Origin: Pseudomonas reinekei | GTDB taxonomy: Bacteria > Pseudomonadota > Gammaproteobacteria > Pseudomonadales > Pseudomonadaceae | Direction of reading: 5' to 3' | DNA: 64,000 nucleotides | Assembly: GCF_001945365.1 (NCBI RefSeq) | Contig: NZ_MSTQ01000001.1 | Span: forward strand, 372,001-436,000 | In this document: piece by piece, positions 26,472 to 36,837 of the stretch | Layout of the letters: each line of letters opens with the position of its first letter | How positions within the stretch are numbered: position 1 is the stretch's first letter | Notes under the pieces: generated by a model | Told to the model about the DNA's origin: nothing | What the model saw: only the letters and a program-made list of their open reading frames with translations | Databases searched by the model: none | Made by a program: the position numbers and the translations under genes

Positions 26472-29400
26472 TCAGTGGAAGTCGCGGCTGCGCACGCTGA
26501 TGCCGTCAAGGAGTGGGCTCAGATCACTCAAGCGTCCGGCAATCAGGTGGCGCACTTCGCCCTCCTTTTCCCAGCGACCATCGACCTTGAGCAACTGCGA
26601 ACCCACCAGCACCTTTCGCTGCCGGTCAGCCAGATCGCGCCAGACCACCACGTTGACGTTGCCGAACTCGTCTTCCAGAGTGACAAAGGTCACGCCGCTG
26701 GCGGTGCCTGGCCGTTGTCGGCCGGTCACCAGCCCGGCGACGCTGACCGGGCGCCCATGCTCCACATCCAGCAGCTCCTTCGAACTGCGGCAGCGCCGGG
26801 TTTTCAGCTCTGCGCGCAGCAGCGCCAGCGGATGCGGACCGAGGGTGGTGCCGAGGCTGTTGTAATCGGCCTGCAGGTCTTCGCCGACGGTGGGTGTGGG
26901 CAGCACGATTGCGCCCTCCTCCTGACTTGGCAGACCGGCAAACAAGCCGAGCTGTTTCTGTACCCCCGCGACCTCCCAGCGCGCCCGATGACGATCACCC
27001 GCCAGCCCGCGCAACGCACCCGCATCGGCCAGTTGCTCCTGGGCGCGGGCATCGAGTCGCGCACGCTCGCCCAGGTCGGCGATGTCGGTAAACGCGCCTG
27101 CGCTACGGGCCGCTTCAATACGCCGGGCATCGCCCTCACGAAAGCCCTTGATCATCCTCAGGCCCATGCGAATCGCCGGTTGCGCGCCAGTGACCGGCTC
27201 CAGGCTGCAATCCCAGTCGCTGGCACGCACGTCCACCGGACGAATCTGCAAGTGATGGCGACGCGCGTCCTGCAGAATCTGGTCCGGGCTGTAGAACCCC
27301 ATGGGCCAACTGTTGATCAGCGCACAGGCGAACGCCGCCGGTTCGTGGCATTTCAGCCAGCAACTGGCGTAGGTCAACAAGGCAAAACTCGCGGCGTGGG
27401 ACTCGGGAAACCCGTAACTGCCAAAGCCTTTGATCTGCTCGAAAATCTGCGTGGCGAACTCGGCGCTATAGCCGTTTTTCTTCATCCCGGCCGCCAGCCG
27501 CTCCTTGTGCGGTTCAAGCCCGCCATGACGTTTCCAGGCGGCCATGGAGCGGCGTAACTGATCGGCCTCACCGGGGCTGTAGTCGGCGGCGACAATCGCG
27601 ATCTGCATCACTTGTTCCTGAAACAACGGCACGCCAAGGGTGCGTTTGAGCACCACTTCCAGTTCCGGCGACGGATAAACTTCGGGTTCTTCCTTGTTTC
27701 GTCGTCGCAGGTACGGGTGCACCATGCCGCCCTGGATCGGCCCGGGGCGCACAATCGCCACCTCGATCACCAGATCGTAGAACGTCTTGGGCCGCAGCCT
27801 CGGCAGCATCGACATCTGCGCCCGGGACTCGATCTGGAACACGCCGACGGTATCGGCACGGCCGATCATTTCGTAGGTGGCCGCATCTTCGGACGGGATC
27901 GTCGCCAGGCTCAGGTCGAGGCTTCGGTGGTGGCGCAACAGGTCGAAGCAACGACGAATCGCGCTGAGCATGCCCAGCGCGAGAATGTCGACCTTGAGCA
28001 GGCCCACCGCGTCGAGGTCGTCCTTGTCCCACTGGATGATGGTGCGCTCGGCCATGGCCGCATTTTCCACCGGGACCAGGCTGTCCAGCGGCTGCTCGGA
28101 AATCACGAAACCACCGGGGTGCTGGGACAGGTGCCGGGGGAAACCGATCAGTTGCCCCGTCAGGCTCAACACTCGTCGAAGTACAGGGCTTTCGGGATCG
28201 AAACCGCCCTCGATCAACCGTTCTACCGGTGGAGTTTCGTCGCTCCAGTGACCGCAGCAGTCGGCCAGGGCATTAATCTGGTCCGGCGGCAAACCCAGCG
28301 CCTTGGCCACGTCGCGCACTGCGCCCGCAGCATGGTAGGTGCTGACCACCGCCGTCAGCGCCGCGCGGGCACGGCCATAACGCTGGAACACGTACTGCAA
28401 GACTTCCTCACGCCGCTCGTGCTCGAAATCAACGTCGATGTCCGGCGGTTCGTTGCGTTCTTTGGATAGAAAACGCTCAAACAGCAACGTGGTGCGATCC
28501 GGATCGATTTCGGTGATGCCCAAGGCAAAACACACCGCCGAGTTAGCGGCAGAACCGCGTCCCTGACAAAGAATCTGCTGGTCACGGGCGAAACGCACGA
28601 TGTCGTGGACCGTCAGGAAATAGCTTTCGTAACCCAGTTCGGCGATCAGCTCCAGTTCTTTGTCGATCTGTTTGAGCACCTCGACCTTCGGGCCTTTTGG
28701 CCAACGCCAGGCGATGCCCTTCTCTGTCAGATCGCGCAACCACGATGAGGCCGAATGCCCATTGGGCACCAGCTCCCGGGGATATTGATAGCGCAACTGG
28801 CCGAGGTCGAACGTGCAGCGTCGGGCAATGGCCAGTGTTTCGTCGAGCAAGGCTGGCGGATACAGACCGGAGAGCACGTCGAGGCTGCGCAGATGCCGTT
28901 CACCGTTGGGGTGCAGACGCAACCCGGCGTCGGCCACCGGCAAGTGATTGCGGATCGCGGTCATGGTGTCCTGCAAGGCCCGGCGTCCGCGCGCGTGCAT
29001 GTGCACATCGCCGCTGGCCACCGGCGTAATCCGCAGCTCCCGGGCCAGGGCCAGCAGGTCGTTGAGGCGGCGGGTATCGTCCTGGCACCGGTGCAATTGC
29101 ACCGCCAGCCACAGGCGTTCGGGGAAGGCCTGCTGCAACCAGCGACCCTGTTCGACGTCATTGACCGCGTCGGGCACCCACAACGCCAACAGCCCCGGCA
29201 AGGGTTCGCTGAAATCCTCACGCAATACCCGGTACTGGCCTTTCTGCGTACGACGTCGGGCGCGGGTGATCAATCGACACAGCGTCTGATACCCCTCGAG
29301 GTTCTCCACCAGCAGCACCAGTTTCGGGCCGTTTTCGATGCGGATTTCGCTGCCGATGATCAGCGGCAGTTCCACGGATTTAGCCGCTTGCCAGGCACGG

Positions 29401-29549
29401 ACGATCCCGGCCAACGTGCACTCGTCGGTGATCGCCAGGGCTTGGTAACCCTGCTTTTTCGCCCGTTGAAACAGTTCGAGGGCGCTGGAAGCACCGCGCT
29501 GGAAACTGAAGTTCGACAGACAGTGCAGTTCGGCATACCCGGCACTCAT
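26472..29549 (-). CDS. dnaE2: Error-prone DNA polymerase DnaE2 (ImuC)
   Basis: A 1025-residue C-family polymerase, the catalytic part of the SOS mutasome. It has an N-terminal PHP domain ([21 protein letters not shown]), the palm with [20 protein letters not shown] carrying catalytic aspartates, the [13 protein letters not shown] region, tandem helix-hairpin-helix and a C-terminal OB fold ([18 protein letters not shown]). ATG 29549 with AAGG nine bases upstream overlaps the imuB stop by four bases; a GTG seven codons earlier is rejected. Lesion bypass requires ImuA and ImuB. Expression is expected to follow the LexA2 operator at the head of the operon. Confidence 0.95.
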   Translation of the reverse strand: MSAGYAELHCLSNFSFQRGASSALELFQRAKKQGYQALAITDECTLAGIVRAWQAAKSVELPLIIGSEIRIENGPKLVLLVENLEGYQTLCRLITRARRRTQKGQYRVLREDFSEPLPGLLALWVPDAVNDVEQGRWLQQAFPERLWLAVQLHRCQDDTRRLNDLLALARELRITPVASGDVHMHARGRRALQDTMTAIRNHLPVADAGLRLHPNGERHLRSLDVLSGLYPPALLDETLAIARRCTFDLGQLRYQYPRELVPNGHSASSWLRDLTEKGIAWRWPKGPKVEVLKQIDKELELIAELGYESYFLTVHDIVRFARDQQILCQGRGSAANSAVCFALGITEIDPDRTTLLFERFLSKERNEPPDIDVDFEHERREEVLQYVFQRYGRARAALTAVVSTYHAAGAVRDVAKALGLPPDQINALADCCGHWSDETPPVERLIEGGFDPESPVLRRVLSLTGQLIGFPRHLSQHPGGFVISEQPLDSLVPVENAAMAERTIIQWDKDDLDAVGLLKVDILALGMLSAIRRCFDLLRHHRSLDLSLATIPSEDAATYEMIGRADTVGVFQIESRAQMSMLPRLRPKTFYDLVIEVAIVRPGPIQGGMVHPYLRRRNKEEPEVYPSPELEVVLKRTLGVPLFQEQVMQIAIVAADYSPGEADQLRRSMAAWKRHGGLEPHKERLAAGMKKNGYSAEFATQIFEQIKGFGSYGFPESHAASFALLTYASCWLKCHEPAAFACALINSWPMGFYSPDQILQDARRHHLQIRPVDVRASDWDCSLEPVTGAQPAIRMGLRMIKGFREGDARRIEAARSAGAFTDIADLGERARLDARAQEQLADAGALRGLAGDRHRARWEVAGVQKQLGLFAGLPSQEEGAIVLPTPTVGEDLQADYNSLGTTLGPHPLALLRAELKTRRCRSSKELLDVEHGRPVSVAGLVTGRQRPGTASGVTFVTLEDEFGNVNVVVWRDLADRQRKVLVGSQLLKVDGRWEKEGEVRHLIAGRLSDLSPLLDGISVRSRDFH

Positions 29550-30961
29550 GCGAACCAGCCTTGCAGCCACAGCGGACCGTCCTCGCCGACCACCCGATAA
29601 GCCCAGCCCTGCTGGCCGGCGCGGGTTTCGATCAGGTAGTAATCACGGCGCACGTCATCACCGTCCCACCAGCCGGACTCGATACGTTCCGGCCCCATGA
29701 GAATGCGGGTCGACCCCTCATGCACCGTCAGCGGTTCGGTCAGCAGCCAGCCCGGGCGCTGCACGGTCGGGAATGCTGCGCAGGGCTGGCTGTCGGCACT
29801 GGCCTGCCACGCGCACTCGGGGCGGTGATCGGCCTGAAAGCGCAAGCCATGCACCGCCTCATCCCCAAGCCGTGCACGCAAGCGTTCGCGCAGTTGTTCC
29901 CAGGGCAAGGATTGCTGCGGGCGATCATCGAACAGTTCCTGAAACTGTGGCACGAAGGCCGGCAAGTCTTCGGCGCGCAGGCGAAAACCGCGCACCGGCG
30001 CCTCAACCTGAACCTGCTCCAGTCGCCCCCGGGCCAATTCGAAGAGCATCGCCGGATCGCGTTCAGCGCTGAGCAGACCGACCTTGATGACCGTGTCCGG
30101 CAAGCCGGCGTGTTCCAGGTGCAGGTCAAAACGCTGCACGCCGCTGTCGCGACCACAGAGAAACGCCGACAGGTCGCCGGTCAAGCGGCGCAATGGAAAC
30201 AGCAAGGCCTGATGGGACTGCACATCGAAATTGAGTTCGATGCGCACATCGAAGCGATCCGGCGGCAGGTAGAACGCCAGCGCCAACCGCCGCCGCCCAA
30301 GCAAGGTGTCCAGATGCCTGAGCACCTGGGCTTCGAAACGCCGGGCCAGGCTGTGCCGCGGCAAGGCCTGCACCTGACTCAGGGTGCGCAACCCCATGCG
30401 CGATAAAGCCGTGGCGACGCTGGCCTCCAGGCCAATGCGGTCGACGGGCATTTGCCCGAGGTGATACTGCAAGGCTTGATCATTGGGCACCACCAGGCCG
30501 TCATAGGCATTGGCCAACATTCGCGCCGCCGCCGGGTTGGGCGCAGCGACAATGCGGTGACGAAAGCCCAGCTCGCCAAGCTCCCGGCGCAGGCGTGCCT
30601 CGAATTGCGGCCAGTCGCCAAACAGGCCCAGGCTCGACTCGATTTCAAACACCAGCGCCCGCGGGTAATGCACGCTGACCTGGGAACTGAACCGATAAGC
30701 CCAGGCCGCCAGAAACTGCTGCCAGTGTTCAATGTCGGCGACGTCGTACTCCGCCGTGGCGAATCCTTTGCTAAGGGCCTGGGCGGCGCTCATGGACTGA
30801 CCGGGGCGCAGGCCCAGTTCGCGTGCCGGACCGTTGACCGCTTGCAGCATCCGTCGCTGGGCCGGGCCTGTCAGCAGCGCCAGCGGCTCATCGGGGTCGG
30901 CGCGCTGACGCAATACCGCGTCCAGCGCCAATTGCGGGAAAAGGATACAAACCCAGCGCAT
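29546..30961 (-). CDS. imuB: ImuB, inactive Y-family polymerase-like mutasome subunit
   Basis: A 471-residue protein related to UmuC/DinB. The N-terminus [17 protein letters not shown] lacks the DMDxF acidic pair of active Y-family enzymes, and the SxDE motif region reads [13 protein letters not shown]. Catalysis is thus expected to be lost, as known for ImuB. It acts as the scaffold linking DnaE2, ImuA and the beta clamp; QQSLPWEQL (about residues 345-353) looks like a clamp-binding peptide. Second in the chain after imuA with a seven-base gap. Confidence 0.93.
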   Translation of the reverse strand: MRWVCILFPQLALDAVLRQRADPDEPLALLTGPAQRRMLQAVNGPARELGLRPGQSMSAAQALSKGFATAEYDVADIEHWQQFLAAWAYRFSSQVSVHYPRALVFEIESSLGLFGDWPQFEARLRRELGELGFRHRIVAAPNPAAARMLANAYDGLVVPNDQALQYHLGQMPVDRIGLEASVATALSRMGLRTLSQVQALPRHSLARRFEAQVLRHLDTLLGRRRLALAFYLPPDRFDVRIELNFDVQSHQALLFPLRRLTGDLSAFLCGRDSGVQRFDLHLEHAGLPDTVIKVGLLSAERDPAMLFELARGRLEQVQVEAPVRGFRLRAEDLPAFVPQFQELFDDRPQQSLPWEQLRERLRARLGDEAVHGLRFQADHRPECAWQASADSQPCAAFPTVQRPGWLLTEPLTVHEGSTRILMGPERIESGWWDGDDVRRDYYLIETRAGQQGWAYRVVGEDGPLWLQGWFA

Positions 30962-30968
30962 GGCAACC

Positions 30969-31586
30969 TCAATGCCCTACGGCGAAAGCAATCGGCGCCG
31001 AACGGGCCAGCCCGCCCCGACACTTGAGCACGCGCAATTGCGCCGGTTTGGCATCGATGGCGATTCGCAGCGCCGCAGGCGAAGGGTTGACTGCTTCACT
31101 GAGCGAGCGATAGGCGAAGGCCAGGGTCGAGCCGGTTTCCGCCGCCACCTGCAAACGGCGCAAGGCGCGGTCATCAGCCTTGTGCGGCCAGCACAGCACC
31201 GCGCCGCAACTGCCCGAACGCAAACATTGTTCCGCGGCCCACAGCGCATCGCGCTCGCTGGCCTGGATGATCGACAACTGGCGCAGATCGACCCCGGCAC
31301 TCTGCCAGGCCTGGGGGTACGGCACGTACGGCGGCGCCACCAGCACAATGCGCTCGCCTGCCGCCGACAATCGCGCCAGCGCCGGCCACACCAGTTGCAA
31401 CTCGCCGACGCCCTGCCCGGTCAGCAGAATCTCCGTCAGCGCCGCCTCGGGCCAGCCGCCCGTGGGCAGCGCCGCGTCGAGCGCCGCATGCCCGGTGGGT
31501 TGCGGGCTGACGGCCGGCGGCGCAGGCCGGCCCTTCCAGACCTGGCCACCATTGAACAGCGTATCCAACGCAACGACGGCGCCCAT
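30969..31586 (-). CDS. imuA: ImuA, RecA-like SOS mutagenesis accessory protein
   Basis: A 205-residue protein of the ImuA/SulA-like group (RecA-like fold without a clear Walker A). Segments: LDTLFNGGQVWKG, GGWPEAALTEILL, GVGELQLVWPALA, RIVLVAPPYVPYPQAW and CRGGLARSAP near the C-terminus. Its ATG shares one base with the lexA2 stop (TGATG), indicating coupled translation. It supports DnaE2-ImuB mutagenesis; its biochemical role is still poorly defined. Confidence 0.93.
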   Translation of the reverse strand: MGAVVALDTLFNGGQVWKGRPAPPAVSPQPTGHAALDAALPTGGWPEAALTEILLTGQGVGELQLVWPALARLSAAGERIVLVAPPYVPYPQAWQSAGVDLRQLSIIQASERDALWAAEQCLRSGSCGAVLCWPHKADDRALRRLQVAAETGSTLAFAYRSLSEAVNPSPAALRIAIDAKPAQLRVLKCRGGLARSAPIAFAVGH

Positions 31587-32203
31587 CAGCCTTGCCTCAC
31601 CAGGCCGCAGAACACCCCTTCGATAGCCAGGTCGCGGTCGGCTTCGACGATGATCGGCTGATAGGCCGGGTTGCGCGGCAACAGCCGAACCGTGTCGCCG
31701 ACCCGCTCGAAGCGCTTGATGGTGACTTCGCCGTCGAGGCGCGCCACGACGATCTGGCCGTTGAGCGCTTCGGGATTGCGGTGCACGCCCACCAGATCGC
31801 CGTCGAGAATGCCGTCCTCGATCATCGAATCCCCGCGCACCCGCAACATGTAGTCCGGCACCCGGGAAAAGATCGACGGATCGAGCAGCAAGCGGCTATG
31901 AATGTCGGCATCGGCCCCGATCGGCGCACCCGCCGCCACTCGGCCGAGTACCGGGATGTCCAGCAACTCGGGACGCGGCGGTTGCCCGAGCAGGCGAATG
32001 CCCCGGGCCTGATTCGGGTTGACCTCGATAAACCCGGCTTCGGTGAGCGCCAGCACATGCTTGCGCGCCACACTGCGGGAGGCGAAGCCGAACGCCTCGC
32101 TGATTTCGGCGAGGCTCGGGGATTGACCGTGCTCCGCGATGCGCTCGCGGATAAAGGTCAGGATGGCGGTACGGCGGGGAGTCAGATGGGTCATGGAGTA
32201 CAT
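31586..32203 (-). CDS. lexA2: LexA2-type SOS repressor
   Basis: A 205-residue LexA: DNA-binding winged helix (LTPRRTAILTFIRERIAEHG, SLAEISEAFGF), cleavage dipeptide region VAAGAP (Ala-Gly), catalytic Ser in RVRGDSMIEDGI and Lys in ARLDGEVTIKRF. It heads the imuA-imuB-dnaE2 operon, which marks it as the second LexA of Pseudomonas. Two starts are possible: ATG 32203 (MYSMTHL, AAAGAG five bases upstream), chosen here, or ATG 32194 (MTHL). The operator covers the first. A canonical lexA1 is expected elsewhere in the genome. Confidence 0.93.
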   Translation of the reverse strand: MYSMTHLTPRRTAILTFIRERIAEHGQSPSLAEISEAFGFASRSVARKHVLALTEAGFIEVNPNQARGIRLLGQPPRPELLDIPVLGRVAAGAPIGADADIHSRLLLDPSIFSRVPDYMLRVRGDSMIEDGILDGDLVGVHRNPEALNGQIVVARLDGEVTIKRFERVGDTVRLLPRNPAYQPIIVEADRDLAIEGVFCGLVRQG

Positions 32204-32211
32204 TTGTACTC
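32196..32211. promoter_or_regulatory. LexA2 operator over the lexA2 start codon
   Basis: GAGTACATTTGTACTC is a perfect 6-4-6 palindrome of the GTAC-N4-GTAC form known for LexA2-type repressors in P. putida, different from the CTGT-N8-ACAG box of LexA1. It overlaps the ATG at 32203. No other copy was noticed in the window. Confidence 0.85.
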
Positions 32212-32410
32212 TTTCGGCATTTTCCTGGCAAGGACTTCTAGAGCTGTCGAGTGAAACGAGACTGATCCGATGTCGCTGCATACCTATCAGGATCACTGAT
32301 TATCCGGCAACACGCTAACCTATAAGACCGGGTCACGCTTGTGGCTCCCCAGGCGCACCATTAGATTAGCCAATGATGTCTGGCCTCCAAAATAAGCAGA
32401 AGGGATAAGC

Positions 32411-33478
32411 ATGGCGCTTACTGACCAGTCCACCCGTATCCGTACCGGCGAAGAACTCGATGCCAGCCTGATCGATCCATACCTCAAGGCCCACATTCCG
32501 GGCTTGAGCGGCTTGCCGCAGATCAGCCAGTTCCCGGGCGGTGCGTCGAACCTTACCTATTTGCTGGAATACCCCGGGCAGGAGTTTGTCCTGCGTCGGC
32601 CGCCGTTCGGCCATAAGGCCAAATCCGCTCATGACATGGGCCGCGAATTTCGCATTCTCAATCAATTGCGCGACGGTTTTCCGTACTGCCCGAAAGCCTA
32701 TGTGCACTGCACCGACGAATCGGTGATCGGCGCCGAGTTCTATGTGATGGAACGGGTCAACGGCATCATCCTGCGCTCGGAACTGCCGCCGGAACTGGGG
32801 CTCGATTCAGCGAAAACCGAAGCCCTGTGCAAGAGTTTCATCGACAAGTTCGTCGAGCTGCACCAGGTCGACTACAACGCCTATGGCCTGGGCGACCTCG
32901 GCAAACCTGAAGGCTATGTGGCGCGGCAGATCAAAGGCTGGAGCGACCGTTACGAAAAAGCCCTGACCCCCGATGCGCCGCTTTGGGAAGTGGTCAAAGC
33001 CTGGCTCCACGACAAGATGCCCGCCGATCACCCGACCTCCAGCATCGTTCACAACGATTACCGCTTCGACAACGTCATCCTCGACCCGAACAATCCGATG
33101 CAGATCATCGGCGTGCTCGACTGGGAACTGACCACCCTCGGCGACCCGCTGATGGACCTTGGCAACACCCTCGCCTACTGGATCGAAGCCGGCGACCCGG
33201 CGCCGGTGCAGTTGATGCGCCGTCAACCGAGCCACGCCCCGGGCATGCTGACTCGCCGCGAGTTCGTCGACTATTACGCCCAGCGTTCCGGCATCCAGAT
33301 CGACAATTTCGATTTCTACTACACCTACGGCCTGTTCCGCCTGGCCGGCATCGTGCAGCAGATCTACTACCGCTTCTACCATGGCCAGACCCAGGACAAA
33401 CGCTTCGCGCAGTTCATTCACATGAACAAACTGCTGGAGCAGATGAGCTTGCAGGTCATCCAGACATCCAGCCTCTGA
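32411..33478 (+). CDS. Phosphotransferase family protein (APH fold, acyl-CoA-dehydrogenase-associated type)
   Basis: A 355-residue kinase-like protein with the aminoglycoside-phosphotransferase fold: FPGGASNLTYLLEYPGQEFVLRRPP (nucleotide loop and Lys), catalytic HNDYRFDNVIL and Mg-binding VLDWELTTLGDPLMDLGN. This is the ACAD10/11 N-terminal-like group that in proteobacteria accompanies fatty-acid or 4-hydroxy-acid degradation. The SDR gene 45 bases downstream is its usual partner. The likely role is phosphorylation of a hydroxyacyl compound; inference from the family. Confidence 0.88.
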   Translation: MALTDQSTRIRTGEELDASLIDPYLKAHIPGLSGLPQISQFPGGASNLTYLLEYPGQEFVLRRPPFGHKAKSAHDMGREFRILNQLRDGFPYCPKAYVHCTDESVIGAEFYVMERVNGIILRSELPPELGLDSAKTEALCKSFIDKFVELHQVDYNAYGLGDLGKPEGYVARQIKGWSDRYEKALTPDAPLWEVVKAWLHDKMPADHPTSSIVHNDYRFDNVILDPNNPMQIIGVLDWELTTLGDPLMDLGNTLAYWIEAGDPAPVQLMRRQPSHAPGMLTRREFVDYYAQRSGIQIDNFDFYYTYGLFRLAGIVQQIYYRFYHGQTQDKRFAQFIHMNKLLEQMSLQVIQTSSL

Positions 33479-33523
33479 CCCCGCCTTTGGCCCCATAACA
33501 AGACTTCATTAAAAGGGAATCCC

Positions 33524-34291
33524 ATGTCCAAGACTCAGTTGTTCGACCTCGACGGCAAGATCGCATTCGTCTCCGGCGCCAGCCGTGGCATCGGTGAGGC
33601 CATTGCCAAACTGCTGGCCCAGCAAGGCGCCCATGTGATCGTCTCGAGCCGCAAGCTCGACGGTTGCCAGCACGTGGCCGACGCGATCATCGCTGCCGGC
33701 GGCAAAGCCACCGCCATCGCCTGCCATATTGGCGAAATGGAACAGATCAGCCAGGTCTTCGCCGGGATCAAGGAACAGTTCGGTCGCCTGGACATTCTGG
33801 TCAACAACGCCGCCACCAACCCGCAGTTCTGCAACGTGCTGGACACTGACCTCGGCGCGTTCCAGAAAACCGTCGACGTGAACATTCGCGGCTACTTCTT
33901 CATGTCGGTGGAAGCCGGCAAGCTGATGCGTGAAAACGGTGGCGGCAGCATCATCAACGTCGCTTCGATCAATGGCGTTTCGCCGGGGATCTTCCAGGGC
34001 ATCTATTCGGTGACCAAGGCGGCGGTCATCAACATGACCAAGGTCTTCGCCAAGGAGTGCGCGCAGTTCGGCATCCGCTGCAACGCGCTGCTGCCGGGTC
34101 TGACCGACACCAAATTCGCTTCGGCACTGGTCAAGAATGAGGCGATCCTGAACACCGCACTGCAGCAAATCCCGCTAAAGCGCGTAGCCGACCCGAGCGA
34201 AATGGCCGGCGCCGTGCTGTACCTGGCCAGCGACGCCTCCAGCTACACCACGGGCGTTTCGCTGAACGTGGACGGCGGCTTCCTGTCCTGA
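33524..34291 (+). CDS. SDR family oxidoreductase
   Basis: A 255-residue short-chain dehydrogenase: SGASRGIGEAIAKLLAQ (NAD(P) glycine motif), NNAATNPQ, active-site YSVTKAAVINM (Tyr-Lys) and C-terminal TGVSLNVDGGF. AAAAGGGAA precedes the start. Paired with the upstream APH-fold kinase in the same direction. It is typical of 3-hydroxyacyl dehydrogenases, but substrate cannot be read from sequence. Confidence 0.9.
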   Translation: MSKTQLFDLDGKIAFVSGASRGIGEAIAKLLAQQGAHVIVSSRKLDGCQHVADAIIAAGGKATAIACHIGEMEQISQVFAGIKEQFGRLDILVNNAATNPQFCNVLDTDLGAFQKTVDVNIRGYFFMSVEAGKLMRENGGGSIINVASINGVSPGIFQGIYSVTKAAVINMTKVFAKECAQFGIRCNALLPGLTDTKFASALVKNEAILNTALQQIPLKRVADPSEMAGAVLYLASDASSYTTGVSLNVDGGFLS

Positions 34292-34310
34292 TGGTCTAGA
34301 CCACACAACC

Positions 34311-34338
34311 CCTGTGGGAGCGAGCTCGCTCCCACAGG
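34311..34338. repeat. Perfect 28-base REP palindrome
   Basis: CCTGTGGGAGCGAG followed directly by its complement, with no spacer. It lies between the SDR gene and the convergent lipoprotein gene and may serve as a hairpin end for both. Confidence 0.85.
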
Positions 34339-34353
34339 TTCCATGTGTTTTCC

Positions 34354-34578
34354 CTACTGGGTAATACAGCGAGTGGTCGTGGTGACTCGTGTCACCTCGC
34401 CATTTTCGCCACGCACATCGCCCATGACATCGGTTTTATCCAGGGTCTGGCAGGTACGTTCAGGTGGCGGCGGTGGGGTGACCGGTGGAGGTGGCGGCGG
34501 ACTGGCGCAACCACCGAGGATCGCTACGCAGAATGCCAGCGACAGAGGTGTACAAACGCGTTTCCCAAGATTTTTCAT
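34354..34578 (-). CDS. Small proline-rich lipoprotein
   Basis: A 74-residue protein with a lipoprotein signal peptide (MKNLGKRVCTPLSLAFCVAI, lipobox LGGC at about residues 21-24), a poly-proline stretch just after the lipidated Cys, and a short C-terminal domain with two cysteines (RTCQTLDKTDVMGDV, TTTTRCITQ). The frame continues upstream to 34653, but those residues lack sense as a leader. No strong ribosome binding site. The two cysteines may form a disulfide in the periplasm. Function unknown. Confidence 0.7.
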   Translation of the reverse strand: MKNLGKRVCTPLSLAFCVAILGGCASPPPPPPVTPPPPPERTCQTLDKTDVMGDVRGENGEVTRVTTTTRCITQ

Positions 34579-34719
34579 AGGTTGACCCGCGATAAGTGAT
34601 CGACACTTTTTTGTGACAACAAAACCTGCGCGCAAAATCCACAGACCTGTCACAAAAAAACCAGTGGCGTATCACTTATAGCCCAATCAATGACCAGAAC
34701 CATGAAAACCTGGCAGTTC

Positions 34720-34971
34720 TTACATCACTGGATCGGGACGATGCAGGGTATTGCTTTGCAATTCGTAGCGTAATTCTTCAATCAGGGTCGCCACTGCTTC
34801 AGCCGATTGCAGTCTTGTCATGTTCAAGCCACTGACCACCAGGTCCACACGTCCCGAAACCGGGTGATAGAGTTTGACCGTCAATGAGTGGTCGCCTGAG
34901 ATGCTGCACTCACAGGCCAGCGGTGAAAAACTGTGCTCGATCAGGGTCCGCAGTTGGGCCAGCGTAATCAT
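34720..34971 (-). CDS. DUF1652 family protein
   Basis: An 83-residue protein starting MITLAQLRTLIEHSFSPLAC, the typical DUF1652 opening, followed by CECSISGDHSLTVKLYHP and a C-terminal helix LIEELRYELQ. AGGG nine bases upstream supports this start over the frame's upstream ATG at 35082. DUF1652 is a Pseudomonas-rich family of unknown function. Confidence 0.85.
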   Translation of the reverse strand: MITLAQLRTLIEHSFSPLACECSISGDHSLTVKLYHPVSGRVDLVVSGLNMTRLQSAEAVATLIEELRYELQSNTLHRPDPVM

Positions 34972-35149
34972 TGCGGTTGACCCTGGCGGTGTAAATCGTG
35001 GTGTTGCAGGTTCATCAGGCCGTTCCTTTAGCGGTTTCGAAGGAGACAGGCTGGCGATCCGCGAACACCTGCCCTCCTCCAATAGCCTAAAAGCCGCGGC
35101 AATCGGTCAACACATTAAATTGCACCCCGTTAGTTAGTGCATTTGCACC

Positions 35150-36649
35150 TTAACGTTGGCCTTTATTTCGCCACGCTCCGGCGAACAATCCTCGCTCGCG
35201 CGCCCAGACGATCGCTTCACTGCGGCTGTGCACATCCAGCTTGGAGTACACCGTTGCCACGTGATTTCGTACGGTATTGGGCGCCAGTTTCAAGCGCGCG
35301 GCGATTTCCTTGTCGGCCAGGCCCTCGCAGATCAGACCCAGTACATCACGCTCACGCGCCGTCAGATCGGTGAATGAAACGCTGGGCAATCGCGGTGAAT
35401 TGACGCTTTTTACATTGGCCAGCTTTTCAATCAGCGTGCGGCTGAACCACGAGGCGTCTTTCATCACTTCTTCGATGGCCGACACCAGCTCCAGCTCGGT
35501 GCGCTTGCGCTCGGTGATGTCCATCAACACCAGCAGATAGCACGGTTTTTCCTGAATGTTCACGGTGTCGGCCGACACCGCGCAATCAATCAGTTCAGAG
35601 TCTTTCTTGCGCACACGAACATCGATGCGATCCAGGCTTCCGATTTTCTCCAGTGCCGAGAACAGCCGCGTTCGGGCGTTCTTGTCATCGAAGAAATCAA
35701 TTTGCGCAATGCTCTCGCCCAAGACCTGTTCACTGGGGTAACCGAGGGTGTCGAGAAATGCCTCGTTGACATCGAGCACGACCTGATCACCCGCGCCGCA
35801 CAGCAGAATAGGCACCGGGGATAGGCGAAAGGCTTTGGCGAAACGCTCCTCGCTCTGGCGCAAGGCAACTTCAGCCTTGTGCCGTGGCTCCATGTCGACG
35901 AAAGAAAACAACATGCAAGGCTGGTCGTGTAGCTCAAGGGGTTGACCGGCGACGATCACCTGTTTGCCTGAGCCGTCAGCCATGCGCAACTCGGCCTGCA
36001 TTTGCGGGATGGTGGCCCCTTCGCGCAGGCGCTGTTTGGCCAACTCCTTGTTTTCGGCCTGCTCCAGCACGTCCAGCTCGTAGGTGGACGTGCCGATCAC
36101 CTGATCGCGGGTGAAACCGGTCATTTCAAGGAAGCCCGGATTGACCTTGATGTAACGCAAATCACTGAGACGACAGATCACTGCCGGCGCGGGGTTGGCG
36201 GAGAAGGTTTTTTCGAAACGGTGCTCGGCGCTGGCCCAATCGGTGACGTCGTCCATGATCAGCACCAGCGATTCCGGCTCGCCACGGCTGTCGGCCAACA
36301 CCAGGCTGCGCACGCGATGCACCCAGTTGCGTTGTTCCTGGTCCTGCGCACAGGTCAGTTCAACCAGCACGTCGCTGAAGGTCTCCCCCCGGGCAACGCG
36401 GTTGATGGGGTAGCTGTCGACCGGCACCACATGGTTGTTGCGGTAGCGCAGGGCAAAACGCTTGGTGTAGGCCCTGGCATTGGCGCCGAGGTCGCTGACG
36501 TGTTCCACGCCGTGCATGGCCAGTGCCGCATCGTTGGCCCAGAGGATGCTCTGATCGGGGTCGAGCACGATGACCCCGTCGGACAGCCCGGCGATAATTT
36601 GTTGCAACTGGCGACGATTGGTTTCGGTGCTCAGGATGTCCTGACTCAT
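35150..36649 (-). CDS. PAS-domain LuxR-family transcriptional regulator
   Basis: A 499-residue soluble regulator with three PAS domains (about 10-130, GLSDGVIVLDPDQSILWAND; 145-260, NPAPAVICRLSDLRYIKVNP; 275-390, FRLSPVPILLCGAGD) and a C-terminal LuxR helix-turn-helix (about 425-490; LTARERDVLGLICEGLADKEIAARL, NTVRNHVATVYSKLDV). No receiver or membrane segment is present, so signal sensing must occur through PAS ligands or redox. It is a single-gene unit; target genes unknown. Confidence 0.9.
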   Translation of the reverse strand: MSQDILSTETNRRQLQQIIAGLSDGVIVLDPDQSILWANDAALAMHGVEHVSDLGANARAYTKRFALRYRNNHVVPVDSYPINRVARGETFSDVLVELTCAQDQEQRNWVHRVRSLVLADSRGEPESLVLIMDDVTDWASAEHRFEKTFSANPAPAVICRLSDLRYIKVNPGFLEMTGFTRDQVIGTSTYELDVLEQAENKELAKQRLREGATIPQMQAELRMADGSGKQVIVAGQPLELHDQPCMLFSFVDMEPRHKAEVALRQSEERFAKAFRLSPVPILLCGAGDQVVLDVNEAFLDTLGYPSEQVLGESIAQIDFFDDKNARTRLFSALEKIGSLDRIDVRVRKKDSELIDCAVSADTVNIQEKPCYLLVLMDITERKRTELELVSAIEEVMKDASWFSRTLIEKLANVKSVNSPRLPSVSFTDLTARERDVLGLICEGLADKEIAARLKLAPNTVRNHVATVYSKLDVHSRSEAIVWARERGLFAGAWRNKGQR

Positions 36650-36837
36650 TGTGGCTCCACACGTGTTGTGACCCTGTGAAGACTACGACCGCCCGGTGTT
36701 TGGATAGTGCAGATAACCCTGTGGGAGTGCAAACCTGATGATGCAGCGATGACTCGAAAAGCAAAACATCGCAGCCTTAGGCAGCGCCTACGAAAATCAC
36801 CAGTAGGGACTGCTGAAGGCCGCTTTTTATTGCGGGT

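Noticed and set aside
36717..36790. REP-like sequence upstream of the PAS-LuxR gene
   Set aside because: Only a partial TGTGGGAG start is recognisable; no inverted partner was found.
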